Of a stretch of DNA of 64,000 nt, positions 11,441-21,887 are shown in pieces. Source of the DNA: Sipunculus nudus (lineage: Eukaryota; Annelida; Sipuncula; Golfingiida; Sipunculidae). The notes beneath the pieces are model-generated. The model did not search any database. It was given only the letters and a program-made list of their open reading frames with translations, and had not been told where the DNA came from. The position numbers and the translations under genes are program-made. The DNA is taken from positions 15,876,164 through 15,940,163 of the forward strand of contig CM049315.1 of NCBI GenBank assembly GCA_026874595.1. The letters are read 5' to 3'. Position 1 is the first letter of the stretch; each line of letters begins with the position of its first letter.

Positions 11441-12994
11441 CTTAGTGGTGTAGGGAGTTGGAGGTAAGTATGAGTAGGTACCAGTCTACTTTGCTAGGAG
11501 CAGGTGCCCGTCCAGCGAAAGACATCAGCAAGACGTTGATTCGGAAGCGAGGTTGTGGACTAAAAGGCGATTTTGACGAGCGTTGGACTTAGGCCGAGTT
11601 TGAAAGGAAATACGATATGTCTAGGCTTTATTGACTGCTGTGGAGCAACCAGAGGGTGGTCAACAACCTACTGTTAATCGTTGATTAAACTCTTTGTTAT
11701 TGTTTATAGTCTTCGGCTGTTTTCTTCCCATCACCACATAATATCCCCCCCCCTATTTTGTGACGCCTCCATATAATATTCCAGCCAGGGTTCCTATTCG
11801 GACTGTACCTCCGTGAAATTGTAACAGCGGCTTTTGAAGCGCTATAGAGCAAAGTAACGGTACATTGGCGCTGTACCGTGGGGCTAGGGTGGAATTTCTG
11901 GCTGGGGCTTGAATGAAAACCAATGGGATATAGTGAAACAGGTCAGTCAGTCATAACGATAGTCTGAGTGACGTCACACTTGGCTACTGTATATACCATT
12001 GTAATATTAATAGAAAAGATCAAATTAATAGATTCATTAAATTGACAGTAAATGAATTGCCACGTGAATGACAAAATATAAATTGTCAATAGTGGACAGT
12101 ATTGTATCCATATCAAAAGTACTCTGCTGATATTTAACAGGCGGCACAGCCATATTCTGCATCCTGCTTAAACAAGGACGCAACCTCAGTCTGAAACTCT
12201 GAGCGAAGTAGTGTGTGTTAAATCAGCCATGTGATAACACAGAAAGTTATCTGTAAAGTGCATTAAATTTTACTTTGTGATTTACTTAGTTATCTCAATT
12301 GTCAACAATAAAATTTGTCGCTGACCCTGTGACTTTGTAGAGTGAAGTGTAAAATCAGTAATTACCCTGTGTTTGGAAATGACATAAATAGTGTGACAAG
12401 TAGTAGAGGGTAAAGGAATTCCTTAATTGGAGACACACACACCTTGCAGCATAATCTGTTTTATTTGGTAGTATATTGATACAATAGAAACTTGCATATA
12501 AGTCGAGATTATATTTTGGCCTTGCATCGGGTTACATTCATATTGTGGTAAACGGCCATAAATCTCAATTTTATGCTAAGAATGACGATTAAACAGAAAA
12601 GTATACGTGTGAGCTCACAACCCAAACTGAAACACTGTATCCATGGACACGGGTCATTTACTGTATCGCCTGCAAGCTGCCTGCATCCTGTAACCCGTGC
12701 GAGCCATGCTTGTGTTCATGCGGTCATAAATTCAACAAACATGCCGAGGGGTTTACCAATGTGCTGGGTTAAACAGGAACTTTTCTCGCTCATATTTGGT
12801 ATTATTAATGTACACAAAAAATGCTAACGATTGGTCTGGTTTATGTTGATTGACAGTGTACCTATAGGCCATGAAGCATTGTCAGAAATGACGAAAATAT
12901 TTGCATCTTCATAAGGCTTTATAATGCGTTCCTCAGACTTAGATGTAATGACACTCTGGCGCCAGTAATCTGGTCGTAATGCCAGAGGGTCAAT

Positions 12995-13351
12995 ATGACG
13001 CTAGAGAGCTCTATGCCCCCAATGTCAATGAGGCTGCTGTCGCCAGGCTCACCATGTGGAAGACTCCCCATTAAGAGACAAAAAGAACCTGATACATTTG
13101 ATTTCGACCGGGAAGAATGGGTAGACTTCCAGATTCACTTCGAAACAAACGCCGAGTGGAACGGCTGGACAGAAGCCGAGAGAGCCATGCAGCTCGAAAC
13201 GACACAATTACGTGGCCTTGAAGGATGCCTTGGCTAAGAGGTTTGGTCCACCGAGCGCAATCCAGGCGTTGTTCCGTGAGTGGAAGATGAGCGTTAAGGA
13301 AACCCTAATGGATTACGGAAGTGAGGTCTCTCGTCTTGCCCAGAGGGCATA
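12995..13351 (+). pseudogene. gag fragment of gypsy-type element
   Basis: Starts with an open frame containing EPDTFDFDREEWVDFQIHFE and NGWTEAERAMQLE, the region before the capsid helices in invertebrate gypsy gag. A frameshift near 13210 moves the continuation to another frame (ALKDALAKRFGPPSAIQALF, then EWKMSVKETLMDYGSEVSRL) that stops at 13351. Confidence 0.65.
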
Positions 13352-13451
13352 GGGCATACCCAGGTTGGATAAACTCAGGGTTGGAAAATGTCAGCATGAG
13401 GCGGGTTTGGTACAATCTCTAACATCATTGGTTTAGGAAACAGGACTCCTC

Positions 13452-14000
13452 ATGGGAACAGCTCTGGTCAATACCACAAAGGCAAACGTGCCAGTCACCT
13501 TGTTGAACCTAGGTGAAAAGACTACGCAATTGGCCGACGGACTCACGGTAGGAGTGGTGGAAGAAGTTAATAGAGTCTATGACGCAACTGAGTCAGTGGT
13601 GCGGAGCTCCCCCATTGACGCCTCAGTACCTGAACATTTTGAACATATGATAGAGGAGATATGGGATAGGTTGCGTCCTGACCAGAGAAAACAAGTACGG
13701 CTACTGGTAGCCGAATACGGGGATGTGTTCGCGTCACCAGACGGAGCTTTGGAACTCACTGATTTAATAGAACACATAATCGATACAGAGGGTTGCCCAT
13801 CGGTGAAACAACATCCACGGAGGTTGTCGTTAGCTCTTCAGGAAATAACTAACCAAGAAATCGACAAGATGCTCGATAAAGGCTTCATCGAGTGAAGTGA
13901 CCGTCCATGGGCTAGCCCTATAGTATTGGTGACTAAGCATGCTGGGTCCACCATATTTTGTATGGATTATAGGCGTTTAAACGAAGTGCCCCGTAAAAGA
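13452..14000 (+). pseudogene. Gypsy-type pol fragment: spacer and N-terminal reverse transcriptase
   Basis: An open frame of 147 codons ends in EITNQEIDKMLDKGFIE, the usual lead-in to gypsy reverse transcriptase. After an in-frame TGA at 13893 the same frame continues with RPWASPIVLVTKH and FCMDYRRLNEVP, the first conserved blocks of the fingers domain. The catalytic YxDD palm, the rest of the enzyme and RNase H are absent, so the copy cannot be active. Confidence 0.8.
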
Positions 14001-14039
14001 CACGTATCCGCTGCCGACAGTGGATGAAAGAGATGTGCT

Positions 14040-14600
14040 GGACATTCAGAAGAGAAAGACAACAGTTTTATGGAAAGATAGAACGATTCAATAGAACAAT
14101 GCCACGGATGCTTGCAGCTTTCGTGAAATAGAACAAGCGCGAATTGGACGAGTATCTCCCATACTTGACACTGGCTTACCGGAGTACGATGCATGAAAGC
14201 ACCGTGTCGAACCTGATGATGTTTCGGAGAGAGGTTGCCCTCCCTAGTGACATCATGGCTGGACGTTCCCCCTTTGAAGGAGTTGTATCCAAGTGTCAAG
14301 TAGCATACACCGAGTGGTCGCGTGATCTCCATGCTTCTGCATTTGCTTATGCTAAGAGATCCTGATGATGTTTGGGAAAGAGGTTGCCCTTCCTACTGAC
14401 ATTATGACTGGACGTTCCCCTGTGAAAGAGATGTATCCATGTGTCCAGTAGCATACACCGAGTGGTTGCGTGATGCCCTGGCTTCTGCATTGGCTTATGC
14501 TAGGAGACACCTAGCACAAGCAGCAAATCGACAAAAACGGCAGTACGATAGGGAGACTCCCTCTAGCCAAGAAGAAATAGAAGTAGTAGAAGAGTTAGGG
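14040..14600 (+). pseudogene. Gypsy-type integrase C-terminal fragment, partly duplicated
   Basis: Reads RQFYGKIERFNRTMPRML and then DEYLPYLTLAYRSTMHEST, the familiar end of the integrase core in gypsy elements. The segment from about 14205 to 14340 is repeated in diverged form from about 14362 to 14500. The repeat continues into ARRHLAQAANRQKRQYDR, typical of the stretch after the core. Stops and shifts are present. Confidence 0.75.
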
Positions 14601-14805
14601 CGAGGTTAACATTCCCGGAAGCCTTCGGAACCCTTAGACTTATAATGGTCAGGAAACTTCTGGACTCATGGCTGATTTTTCTTTTGTATATTGTAGACTG
14701 GAGTGTTGGCCCCCAGGGTGTGACCGTCCCGCCATATTGTTTGATGAACCTCTAAATTAGGAGGAGGAAAAACCGCGTTCCTAGAAGGGCGAGGACGCCC
14801 CGCTC

Positions 14806-15911
14806 ATGCTTTGCGTCATTTCTTTCCCAAATGACCCCCTGCGGCCAAACCAGGATTTCCGGGTGATGGACCCTCGTACGGTAGACTTTGTGGCGCCAGA
14901 GAGTTTAGGTTACTGCCGGAACGTGTCTAGGAAACTGCGCCAGCTGTCGGAGGAAGAGTTCGGACGGTGGAAATTCGAGAAGGCCCAGAAGAAGAGCCGA
15001 GGGAGAGGCTCCCTCCACCAGTCAGGCTGGAAGATATCTTCCCTGTGGGTCCCGAGACTCCCTTGTCTGCCAAGTTACGGAGCAGCCAGCGAGGATTTAT
15101 CAGGGCTGGACGAAACAAGGAGGAGCGAGTTGTGGAAACTCCAAGCCGAAGCGTCAATCCACGGGGACGTGATCCATGTTTGAGGTGTGCGGTGGCCGCC
15201 TGACAAGGACAGCCGTCCGTTCCTAGCTTTCAATCCCTAGAGAAACATTTTCAATGGGGAGATCTTCCCCGGATCGTCAAGTGTGTGTGCCTGTGGGAGG
15301 AGAGGCTTGCTTCCTGAGTGCCCGGGACGACAGGATCAGGCGACATCTCACGCGGGATCAACACCCTGGAGTCTCGAGGGAGCACTTGCAGGATTTTGGA
15401 CGTCACCTACCTTGTGTCATCAGGCCAGATGATGAATGGAGATCTCACGCCACTCCCTGAGGATCCAGGCTAAGGAAGGCCCTTACGATTGGAACCTCGT
15501 CCACTCTCTCTTGGTGGAATCCGTGTGAACGTGGATTACGATGGAGCAGCTGCTCCTACTCGAGGGATCACTACAAGTGCAGTACCGGTACCGGGAAGCT
15601 CCTGGTCCCAAGTTGTTGTGGAGGCGCAGCCTGCAGCCTTCACTCCGTCGAGAGGTGGAGACGAGGCCATTCGGGTCATTCGGGTAGAGCTGAGCTCCGT
15701 CTGGCGTCAAAGGAAAGAAATTGACCGACGAAAGCGACACCTTGTGGACCGGCTCCACCAGATCCACATACGAGGAGATGTAGGAGTCGAATGCCATGCC
15801 GAGGAGAAGAGACGGACTTGGACGGAAGATTGGCCTTGGGTACGCGGTAAAGAGCAAAGAAACGGTACAAGTGGTTCTACATTTCTTGCCCCAGATGAAA
15901 AGCCTTTCTAA
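14806..15911 (+). other. GC-rich downstream part of the retroelement with unidentified open frames
   Basis: Open frames at 14806-15183 and 15489-15911 have a composition unlike the AT-rich flanks and look like former coding sequence. The first has an RKLRQLSEEEFGRWKFEKAQ segment, the second VWRQRKEIDRRKRHLVDRLH. I recognise no domain. They could be a third retroelement frame or part of another insertion. Confidence 0.3.
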
Positions 15912-16330
15912 AATCATGTTTTGTCAAATTTACTGTGAAGCTTGGTTCATTTTTTGTAAATGTTCTTCGAAGGTTGTATACAATCAGATTTTCAGCATAT
16001 GCCTCAACACCATCAGGAGTTTGATGAGAAATACCAATGCATGAGTCTTTGAAATAACGCTGATCATGGCGTTTCTCATGCCTGAAGATTTAACAGTATA
16101 TATTCTGTTAACAGAATCCATCTAAGTTACAAACGCTGATATTCCCCTCGCCTTCACTGAAAAAGGAACTCCCCAATAACCTCTTATCATTCACAATTTG
16201 TCACGTGGTTGGTCTATTGAACAGTGCTGTCATTCGTCTTTCTTTGGTATAGGATAGACTTGTCTGATGTGGTGACTACAATTGCTTTCGAAAATCAGGG
16301 CAAAATCTGATCAGATTTGGATCATGTTAC
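15877..16330 (-). pseudogene. Decayed unidentified ORF, upstream half
   Basis: One minus-strand frame runs from about 16330 to a TAG at 15877 with only about four in-frame stops in roughly 150 codons. Segments include KERRMTALFNRPTT, NDKRLLGSSFFSEGEGN, DSCIGISHQTPDGVEAYAEN and NLRRTFTKNEPSFTVNLTKH. This is far more open than chance in such AT-rich sequence, so it is a former coding region. The family is unknown to me. It stops where the GC-rich retroelement begins. Confidence 0.45.
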
Positions 16331-16419
16331 AAATGAATATGTTGTCGTACACATACTTCGACTTTCTTCAACAGCAACATATATTAGATCGCTTCAAATA
16401 AAGATTCTAATGGCTCTTT

Positions 16420-16765
16420 CTCTCCTTCCTTCTCTAATAATATTAATTTGCAACATATATAAGATCGCTTCCGATAAAGATTCTAATAGCTTCTCTCTTT
16501 CTCTTTTTAACTCTTCAATCTTTTAGTTTCAATTAGTACTCGAATTGTTTAAATTCAGTACCCTAATAGGGTTCTGCTTTGCTATGTCAGATAACAATTG
16601 AAGGCTCTAACACATCATCATCTATAAAATAATCCACGATGATCCTCTTCAAATTTACTTTTCTCGGTTTCTCTACATCTTCTAATTTTTCATAGGATGC
16701 AAACATATCAAACTTTTCATCAGCTCTTCATCCTTATTCATTTTGTCAATCTAATTTACTCTCGG
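16420..16765 (-). pseudogene. Further coding-like remains, minus strand
   Basis: Contains FDMFASYEKLEDVEKPRKVN followed by LKRIIVDYFIDDDVLEPSIV, then in another frame KIEELKREREKLLESLSEAI. Part of the last segment is present twice (about 16390 and 16460). These may belong to the same old gene as 15877-16330. Confidence 0.35.
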
Positions 16766-16911
16766 AAGAATTACCATGGAAATTGTCATGTAAATATTAC
16801 AACCATAATAATGCAAAATAATACACCCTTGTACTTTAAGACATGACAATACACCTAAGTCTTTACTATTTCAGCATCTTAAACAATACATATAAGGCCT
16901 AAAAAACAAGA

Positions 16912-17217
16912 TTTTGTTCTCAGGCACTTTTGTTCATAAATCAATGCGGGCGGGCGGTTTTTTTTATTTTTAATTTTTTGGTATGTTTCAATAAAATTGT
17001 CATATGATAAGTGACAAGCATGATAATAACAGATTATTTTGCTAAACAAGTAAAAGCACTACATAGCAAAGGAAATTTTATCAAAATGTATGATTTTATC
17101 TCCTTGAAAGAAATGTCCGAACGGCTGGAGCTCAAAAGTTTCTATTGCAAATCAAAATAAATTTTTTTTTATGCGGGGGTTTAAAATTGACGCGGGCGGT
17201 GCATGAAAACCATATCT
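16912..17217. mobile_element. AT-rich MITE, copy 1
   Basis: Starts with GTTCTCAGGCACTT and ends with GGTGCATGAAAACCATA, with GCGGGCGGGCGG and GACGCGGGCGG just inside each end. It matches 24741-25015 along its whole length, including TTTTGCTAAACAAGTAAAA against TTTTGCTAAACAGATAAAA. Confidence 0.6.
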
Positions 17218-18152
17218 TTAATTTATTATTTTTTTTTGCCTATAATTAACCATTTTAAAATGACTGTAATCTTGTGGTTTTGTAACAAGATAGAAATATC
17301 CAGCTTTGGCTGGAAGAGGCCCATATCATAATAGTCAACCGGCCAACCTCCTAAAAAGTTCTTAGAAAACACTTTTGATGGCCTTTTTTGTTTAAAGATG
17401 GCAACCACGCTAGAAGTATCACAATGGTCGAAATACACGGTAACTAAAACGACATTTATATTTCAAGGTCAAATTTCAACGTCAAAACGTCAATCGGGGT
17501 CATATTTTATAGATTTTTTTATTTTTACATATACTTTCATATTGTGTGCAGAAACTATCATCAAAATGAGGAATCACTGGAGCACAATAATTTTTATTCA
17601 TGGAATAAATGATAAATATGAAGGATTTTGTAATAACAAAAGCCCATTATTCCGTAAATATTGGGCTACGGTTAAACTCAAAGTCGCATTTGATCTTTTT
17701 TGTTAGTTTTGGGTTCCAATCTCTTGTAATGTCCGAACATGTCGGTATATACCTCTACAGGTTTAGTGCTATAGTTTGATTTTTTATAACGTTTTATAGC
17801 ACAATACAAGGTCATAAGGTCAAGGTTAAAGACTCCATAAAAACATTAACTCCGCCAAATACATTTATCCACCCGTATATTCTCGTTCATTTCCGTTTAG
17901 TTAATAGACGAAATGCAGAAAATCTTACAAAAAAATTGTTATTTTTTTTTACCCCAGTAAATGAGTATTATCGAGTTAGGCCTATAACAAAGAAAACGGG
18001 TGAATGTAAAGGATATTGTGACCTTCAAGGTCATTTTCAAGATCAAAATGTCAAATATTGTAAAATTTCAGTATTTATATGTGAATATAATAGTGAATAT
18101 AGCAAAATTTATTTCAATCATATGATATAATTATATTATATTAATTATATGA

Positions 18153-18154
18153 TC

Positions 18155-18213
<59 letters not shown>
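18153..18213. repeat. (TA)n microsatellite
   Basis: TA run just inside the left inverted repeat. Confidence 0.9.
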
Positions 18214-18217
<4 letters not shown>

Positions 18218-18789
18218 TAAAGAGGAAGAGTGACGCCTTTTAGATAAACTAACTTATTTATTTATTATAAAGTATTGTAACATTTAAACTAAAATGTTCG
18301 TATACCATGATCAACCACTTAGGGGTAGGGATAACCTTTAAGTACAAAATCAGTCATATTCTACAGAAATAAAGTATTTCGTCAAAATTTGTTTTAAAAC
18401 ACAGCCAAGGAAATTATCAAATGTTTCCCAGTATAACATACAACAATATGTGCATTAATGCAAGTTATGAGAGAGAAGTCTGTGAAGTGACCCTATGAAT
18501 ATACGCAATATTTTATGAAGAAAAATTTACCTAAAATCATAACACTTTTTAGTATCTAATGTCATCATACCTTTAGTTTTGCTCACTTAGTACCGTGGTT
18601 GAAAATGGTGTTAATGATTTGTAATGTCATTTATGTCAAAATATAAAATTAAAAAAAAATAGTGACCCCGGTCATAAGAAAAACGTCAAATATTCATATT
18701 TCCCATGGGTTGATTTTGGTAGACTTTTAGTACGTCTAACTACATACCTTACGAAAATGCATTGTGCAAACAGAAATTCTGAATTTTTC

Positions 18790-19760
18790 ACAAATTCTAC
18801 TGGCCTCCAATAAATTTTCAACTACTCGAGGGCCAAATCCAATGTTACAGTGCAACTACGAAGAGGCTGATATGAGGACTGTCCTGCACGTGCTGGAAAC
18901 AATACAATCCAGAAGCGGATCCAGGGGGGGTCCGGACCCCCCCCCCCCCTTTTCATCAGAAACAACGTTTTTTAAGGGCTTCAGACAAAATTTTGCGGCC
19001 TGGACCCCTCCCCCCCCCCTCCTTTTTCAAACCTGGGGACCTTTTTTTAGGGTTTTCATCAGTCCTCCCGGGTTGGGACCCCCCCCCCCTTTTTTTCTAA
19101 ATCCTGGATCCGCCCCTGCAATCTGGTTTTGAGAATATAATCGTGAGGTGCCAAGGCACGGACGTCCTTCTACTGCTTATTCATTTTACAAGAGATAAAC
19201 CCTCCAAGGTATGGATGATCAGTGGCACCTCAAAGGAGGTTGAATGCTAACCCGTACATGACATCAACGTAAAACTTTCACAATCTGTAGCATTAAATAT
19301 TCTTGGCTTTCATGCATTAACTTTATAAGACACCGTGTCATCATTTGCTAGATATGGCAAGAATTCTTGCTGGGCCTTCCACATGCAATGTCCTAACCTG
19401 CTGAATGGTGTTGGCAGAAACGGTTCACTTTAGAACATCGAGGAATTGGTTTGTTTGTTGTACAAGGCACCATGCTCTAAGCAAGGTGTTGACAGGGCTA
19501 CAACGGACTTTTTCATGAAAGGGAAAAAGGCATTGGAACTGCTCCTACCTTCATCCAATACACTGCATGGATTTACATCTGATTTACATCTGTCACGTGC
19601 TAACTATCAACGGACTTTTCATGAAAGGGAAAAAGGCATTGGAACTGCTCCTACCATCATCCAATACACTGCATGGATTTACATCTGTCACGTGCTAACT
19701 ATCAGGCGAAGGTGTGGCTTCATGTCAGGCAGACAGAACTGTGATGGACATTCCTAGCCC
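18790..19760 (+). pseudogene. Broken gene of the EEADxR / FHALTGCDT family
   Basis: Fragments in shifting frames read CNYEEADMRTVLHVLE, FHALTL-stop-DTVSSFA followed by GKNSCW after a frame change, and LVCLLYKAPCSKQGVD with FFMKGKKALELLLPS. From memory, these match in order a family common in cnidarian and mollusc genomes with EEADTR, FHALTGCDTVS and LPP...H motifs, often left unnamed. A C-rich MITE interrupts the first part. The segment 19505-19582 is repeated at 19612-19688. Many stops make it non-functional. Confidence 0.6.
18909..19120. mobile_element. C-rich MITE inserted in the broken gene
   Basis: Begins CAGAAGCGGATCCAGG and ends CCTGGATCCGCCCCTG, which are inverted relatives, with long C tracts between. 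It splits the EEAD-family frame right after its VLHVLETIQ segment. Related ends are seen near 940 and 4970. Confidence 0.65.
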
Positions 19761-21104
19761 CGTGGAGACAGGACGTTGGAGGGAAACATCAGAGGGACTT
19801 GAAGCAGTGTAGTCGAGGAAGCCCTTAGTTTCTAACACCTGCTTAGAACTGATCACTCGCAGATGTCAAACAAAATGCCGGACAGTATCTAGCATTTGCC
19901 AAAGAAAGAGGCACATATGTATCCAAGCATGTAGCTGTGATGCTGTCGAATGCTCCTCACAGCTGGAGAATAATATAAGGAACGTCAAAATGTTAATCAG
20001 TATCAACTAAATGCTGGTTATTATTGGCCACCTACATTCCATATTAAGTCAACAACAAAACATTACACATCAGAGCTGATCAGCGTCATTTTCGATCAAA
20101 ACTTTTCTTTTTGTATTTTGACTTTACTCTCTAGAAATTCAAAGTAAAGATTAAGGTTAAAGAGTATTCCATACTGGAATGGACCATAGTTCGGAGATTT
20201 GGTAATTCTGAACAAGATGGAATTATCTAAGAAAATTAGGATATATAAATATAAAAATATAATAAATAAAATTATAATTATATAATCGTATAATTATATC
20301 ATATGATTGAATTATATTTTGCTATAAAAATATTATTTTCACATATAAATACTGACATTTCACGATATTAGCCATTTAAAGTCCTACCTCGATAATAAAC
20401 TCATTTATTGGGGTAAAAAGGGTAACAGTTTTTTTTTTTGTAAGTTTTCCTGCATTTCGTTTGTTAACTAAACGGAAATGAAACGGAAATCACGGGTGGA
20501 TAAATGTATTGGGCGGTGCTAATGTTTTAATTGAGCCTTTAACGTTGACTTTATGACCTTGAATTGTGCTATAAAACGTTATAAAATAATCAAACTATAG
20601 CATCAAACCTGTAGAGGTATATACCGACACGTATGCATATTATCACAGACTGGAACCCAAAACGAACAAAAAAAGATCAAATGCGACTTTGTGTTTAACA
20701 ATAGGCCAAATATTAACGCAGTACTGGGCTTTTGATTTTACAAAATCCTTTATATATAATTTATTCAATGAATAAAAATAATTGTTTTCTAGTGATTCCT
20801 AAGTTTTATGATAGTTTCTGCACACAATATGAAAGTATATGTAAAAATAAAAAACCCATAAAATATGACCCCGATTGACGTTTTGACCTTGAAATTTGAC
20901 CTTGAAATTCAAATGTCGTTTTGGTAACCGGCTGTTCCTGAAACCTTGGACCATGGTGATACTTTCTACCATCTCAGGCAGGCGCTTAGAAGTTAGACTG
21001 GCCAACTACATCTGCTGTAATTTAATTTCCCTGCAGCCAATGAATTAGTTGTAAAGTTTGCCGCAAGGTGAGAGAAAATAGTTCAATTAACTCATCACAT
21101 CGTC

Positions 21105-21480
21105 TGATTATTACTATTATTATTACCGTTATTATTACTATTAGTATTATTATAACCATTATTTTTCTAATATAGGTATTATTTTTATTATTACTTCAAC
21201 ATCTATAACCAGTATTATTATTTCTTTTATTTTACTAATATCATTGCTATTATATTTTTGTTATAATCATTATTACTACTACGTGCGTACCACTATTACC
21301 ACTATTATAACCATTATTGTTATCATCATTATTATTACATTATTATAATTTATTATTATTATTTTGATAAATATTATGGGTTATTATTATTATTATTGCT
21401 TTTACTACTACTGCGTACTTCTAAGTACTACTACTATATATAGGCCTACCCAGTATTATTATTATTAATATTATCATAAT
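21105..21480. repeat. Imperfect (ATT)n trinucleotide tract
   Basis: About 375 bases of ATT/TTA triplets with interruptions, ending some 260 bases before the PRXL2C-like start codon. Confidence 0.85.
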
Positions 21481-21599
21481 AGCTACCCATATATAAATCC
21501 GACACTTCATGAGAGTATTCATGTCTTCAAGTTTTCTACTATTTTTTTTAATTCACTATAAATGAAACAAATCGAAGTATTTTTGCCTCCTTGGCCTGG

Positions 21600-21741
21600 C
21601 CTGGTTGCCAATGGAGAACTAATGACGTAGGGGGCATGCAGGTGTCAACAGTTCAGAGGTCACTTGTACCTACGAACTGTGGACACGGTCGAGACTCCAT
21701 ATTCGGTCGATCACAGTGACACACAGTCCAACTGCAGAAAC
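21600..21741 (+). promoter_or_regulatory. Likely promoter and 5' leader of the PRXL2C-like gene
   Basis: A CCAAT box (TTGCCAATGG) at about 21606-21615 and a CRE-like ATGACGTAG at about 21621 lie 120-140 bases before the ATG at 21742. No clear TATA box is seen. The ATG has a favourable context (AACATGG). Confidence 0.4.
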
Positions 21742-21887
21742 ATGGCGTCAAAGATTGCAGCGGAATTGTCCGTCCTGACAGTTACGGACTCGGACGGACA
21801 CGAGCAGACAGCTACGTGTTTGCTGCCAAGTGATCCTGCACGGTTCACGCTTCTGGTGTTCCTCCGAAACTTCGCCTGAATAGCATG
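21742..21887 (+). CDS. PRXL2C: PRXL2C-like exon 1 with in-frame TGA (candidate Sec46)
   Basis: Starts MASKIAAELSVLTVTDSDG and runs to LLVFLRNFA, then TGA (21877-21879), ATA, GCA, TG and the donor GTTGGT at 21888. The donor is off consensus but gives exactly the phase that exon 2 needs. If TGA is a true stop, the protein ends after 45 residues. Confidence 0.75.

Larger units (their letters stand above)
12980..15905 (+). mobile_element. Wrecked Ty3/gypsy-type LTR retroelement
   Basis: Order along the plus strand is a gag fragment, the start of reverse transcriptase, the end of integrase and a GC-rich tail. Most of protease, reverse transcriptase and RNase H is missing, and frames are broken throughout. 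I could not identify LTRs. Composition is richer in GC than neighbouring DNA. The left limit may lie further out, near 11.45 kb, because unidentified minus-strand coding remains end near 11440 and resume near 15877. Confidence 0.7.
17396..20985. mobile_element. 3.6-kb element with inverted repeats of about 740 bp and a broken internal gene
   Basis: The left repeat (17396-18150) and right repeat (20241-20985) match in opposite orientation over most of their length. Shared landmarks are AGTATCAC(A/C)ATGGTC near the ends, CGTCAATCGGGGTCATATTT, the phrase GTCGGTATATACCTCTACAG and CATTTATCCACCCGT. The interior contains a TA microsatellite, a decayed gene at 18790-19760 and an inserted C-rich MITE. 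Long terminal repeats enclosing a gene suggest a DNA transposon whose own gene is the broken frame. Confidence 0.65.

Noticed and set aside
11801-15900. Short similarity (AGAGCAAAG(T/A)AACGGTACA) near 11847 and 15850 as possible LTR pair
   Set aside because: The match does not extend beyond about 20 bases on either side and lacks TG...CA ends.
21877-21879. Simple nonsense mutation making the PRXL2C-like gene a pseudogene
   Set aside because: All other exons, phases and splice sites are intact, and the TGA falls precisely on the redox position, which random decay would rarely hit. It is kept as an alternative, not the preferred reading.
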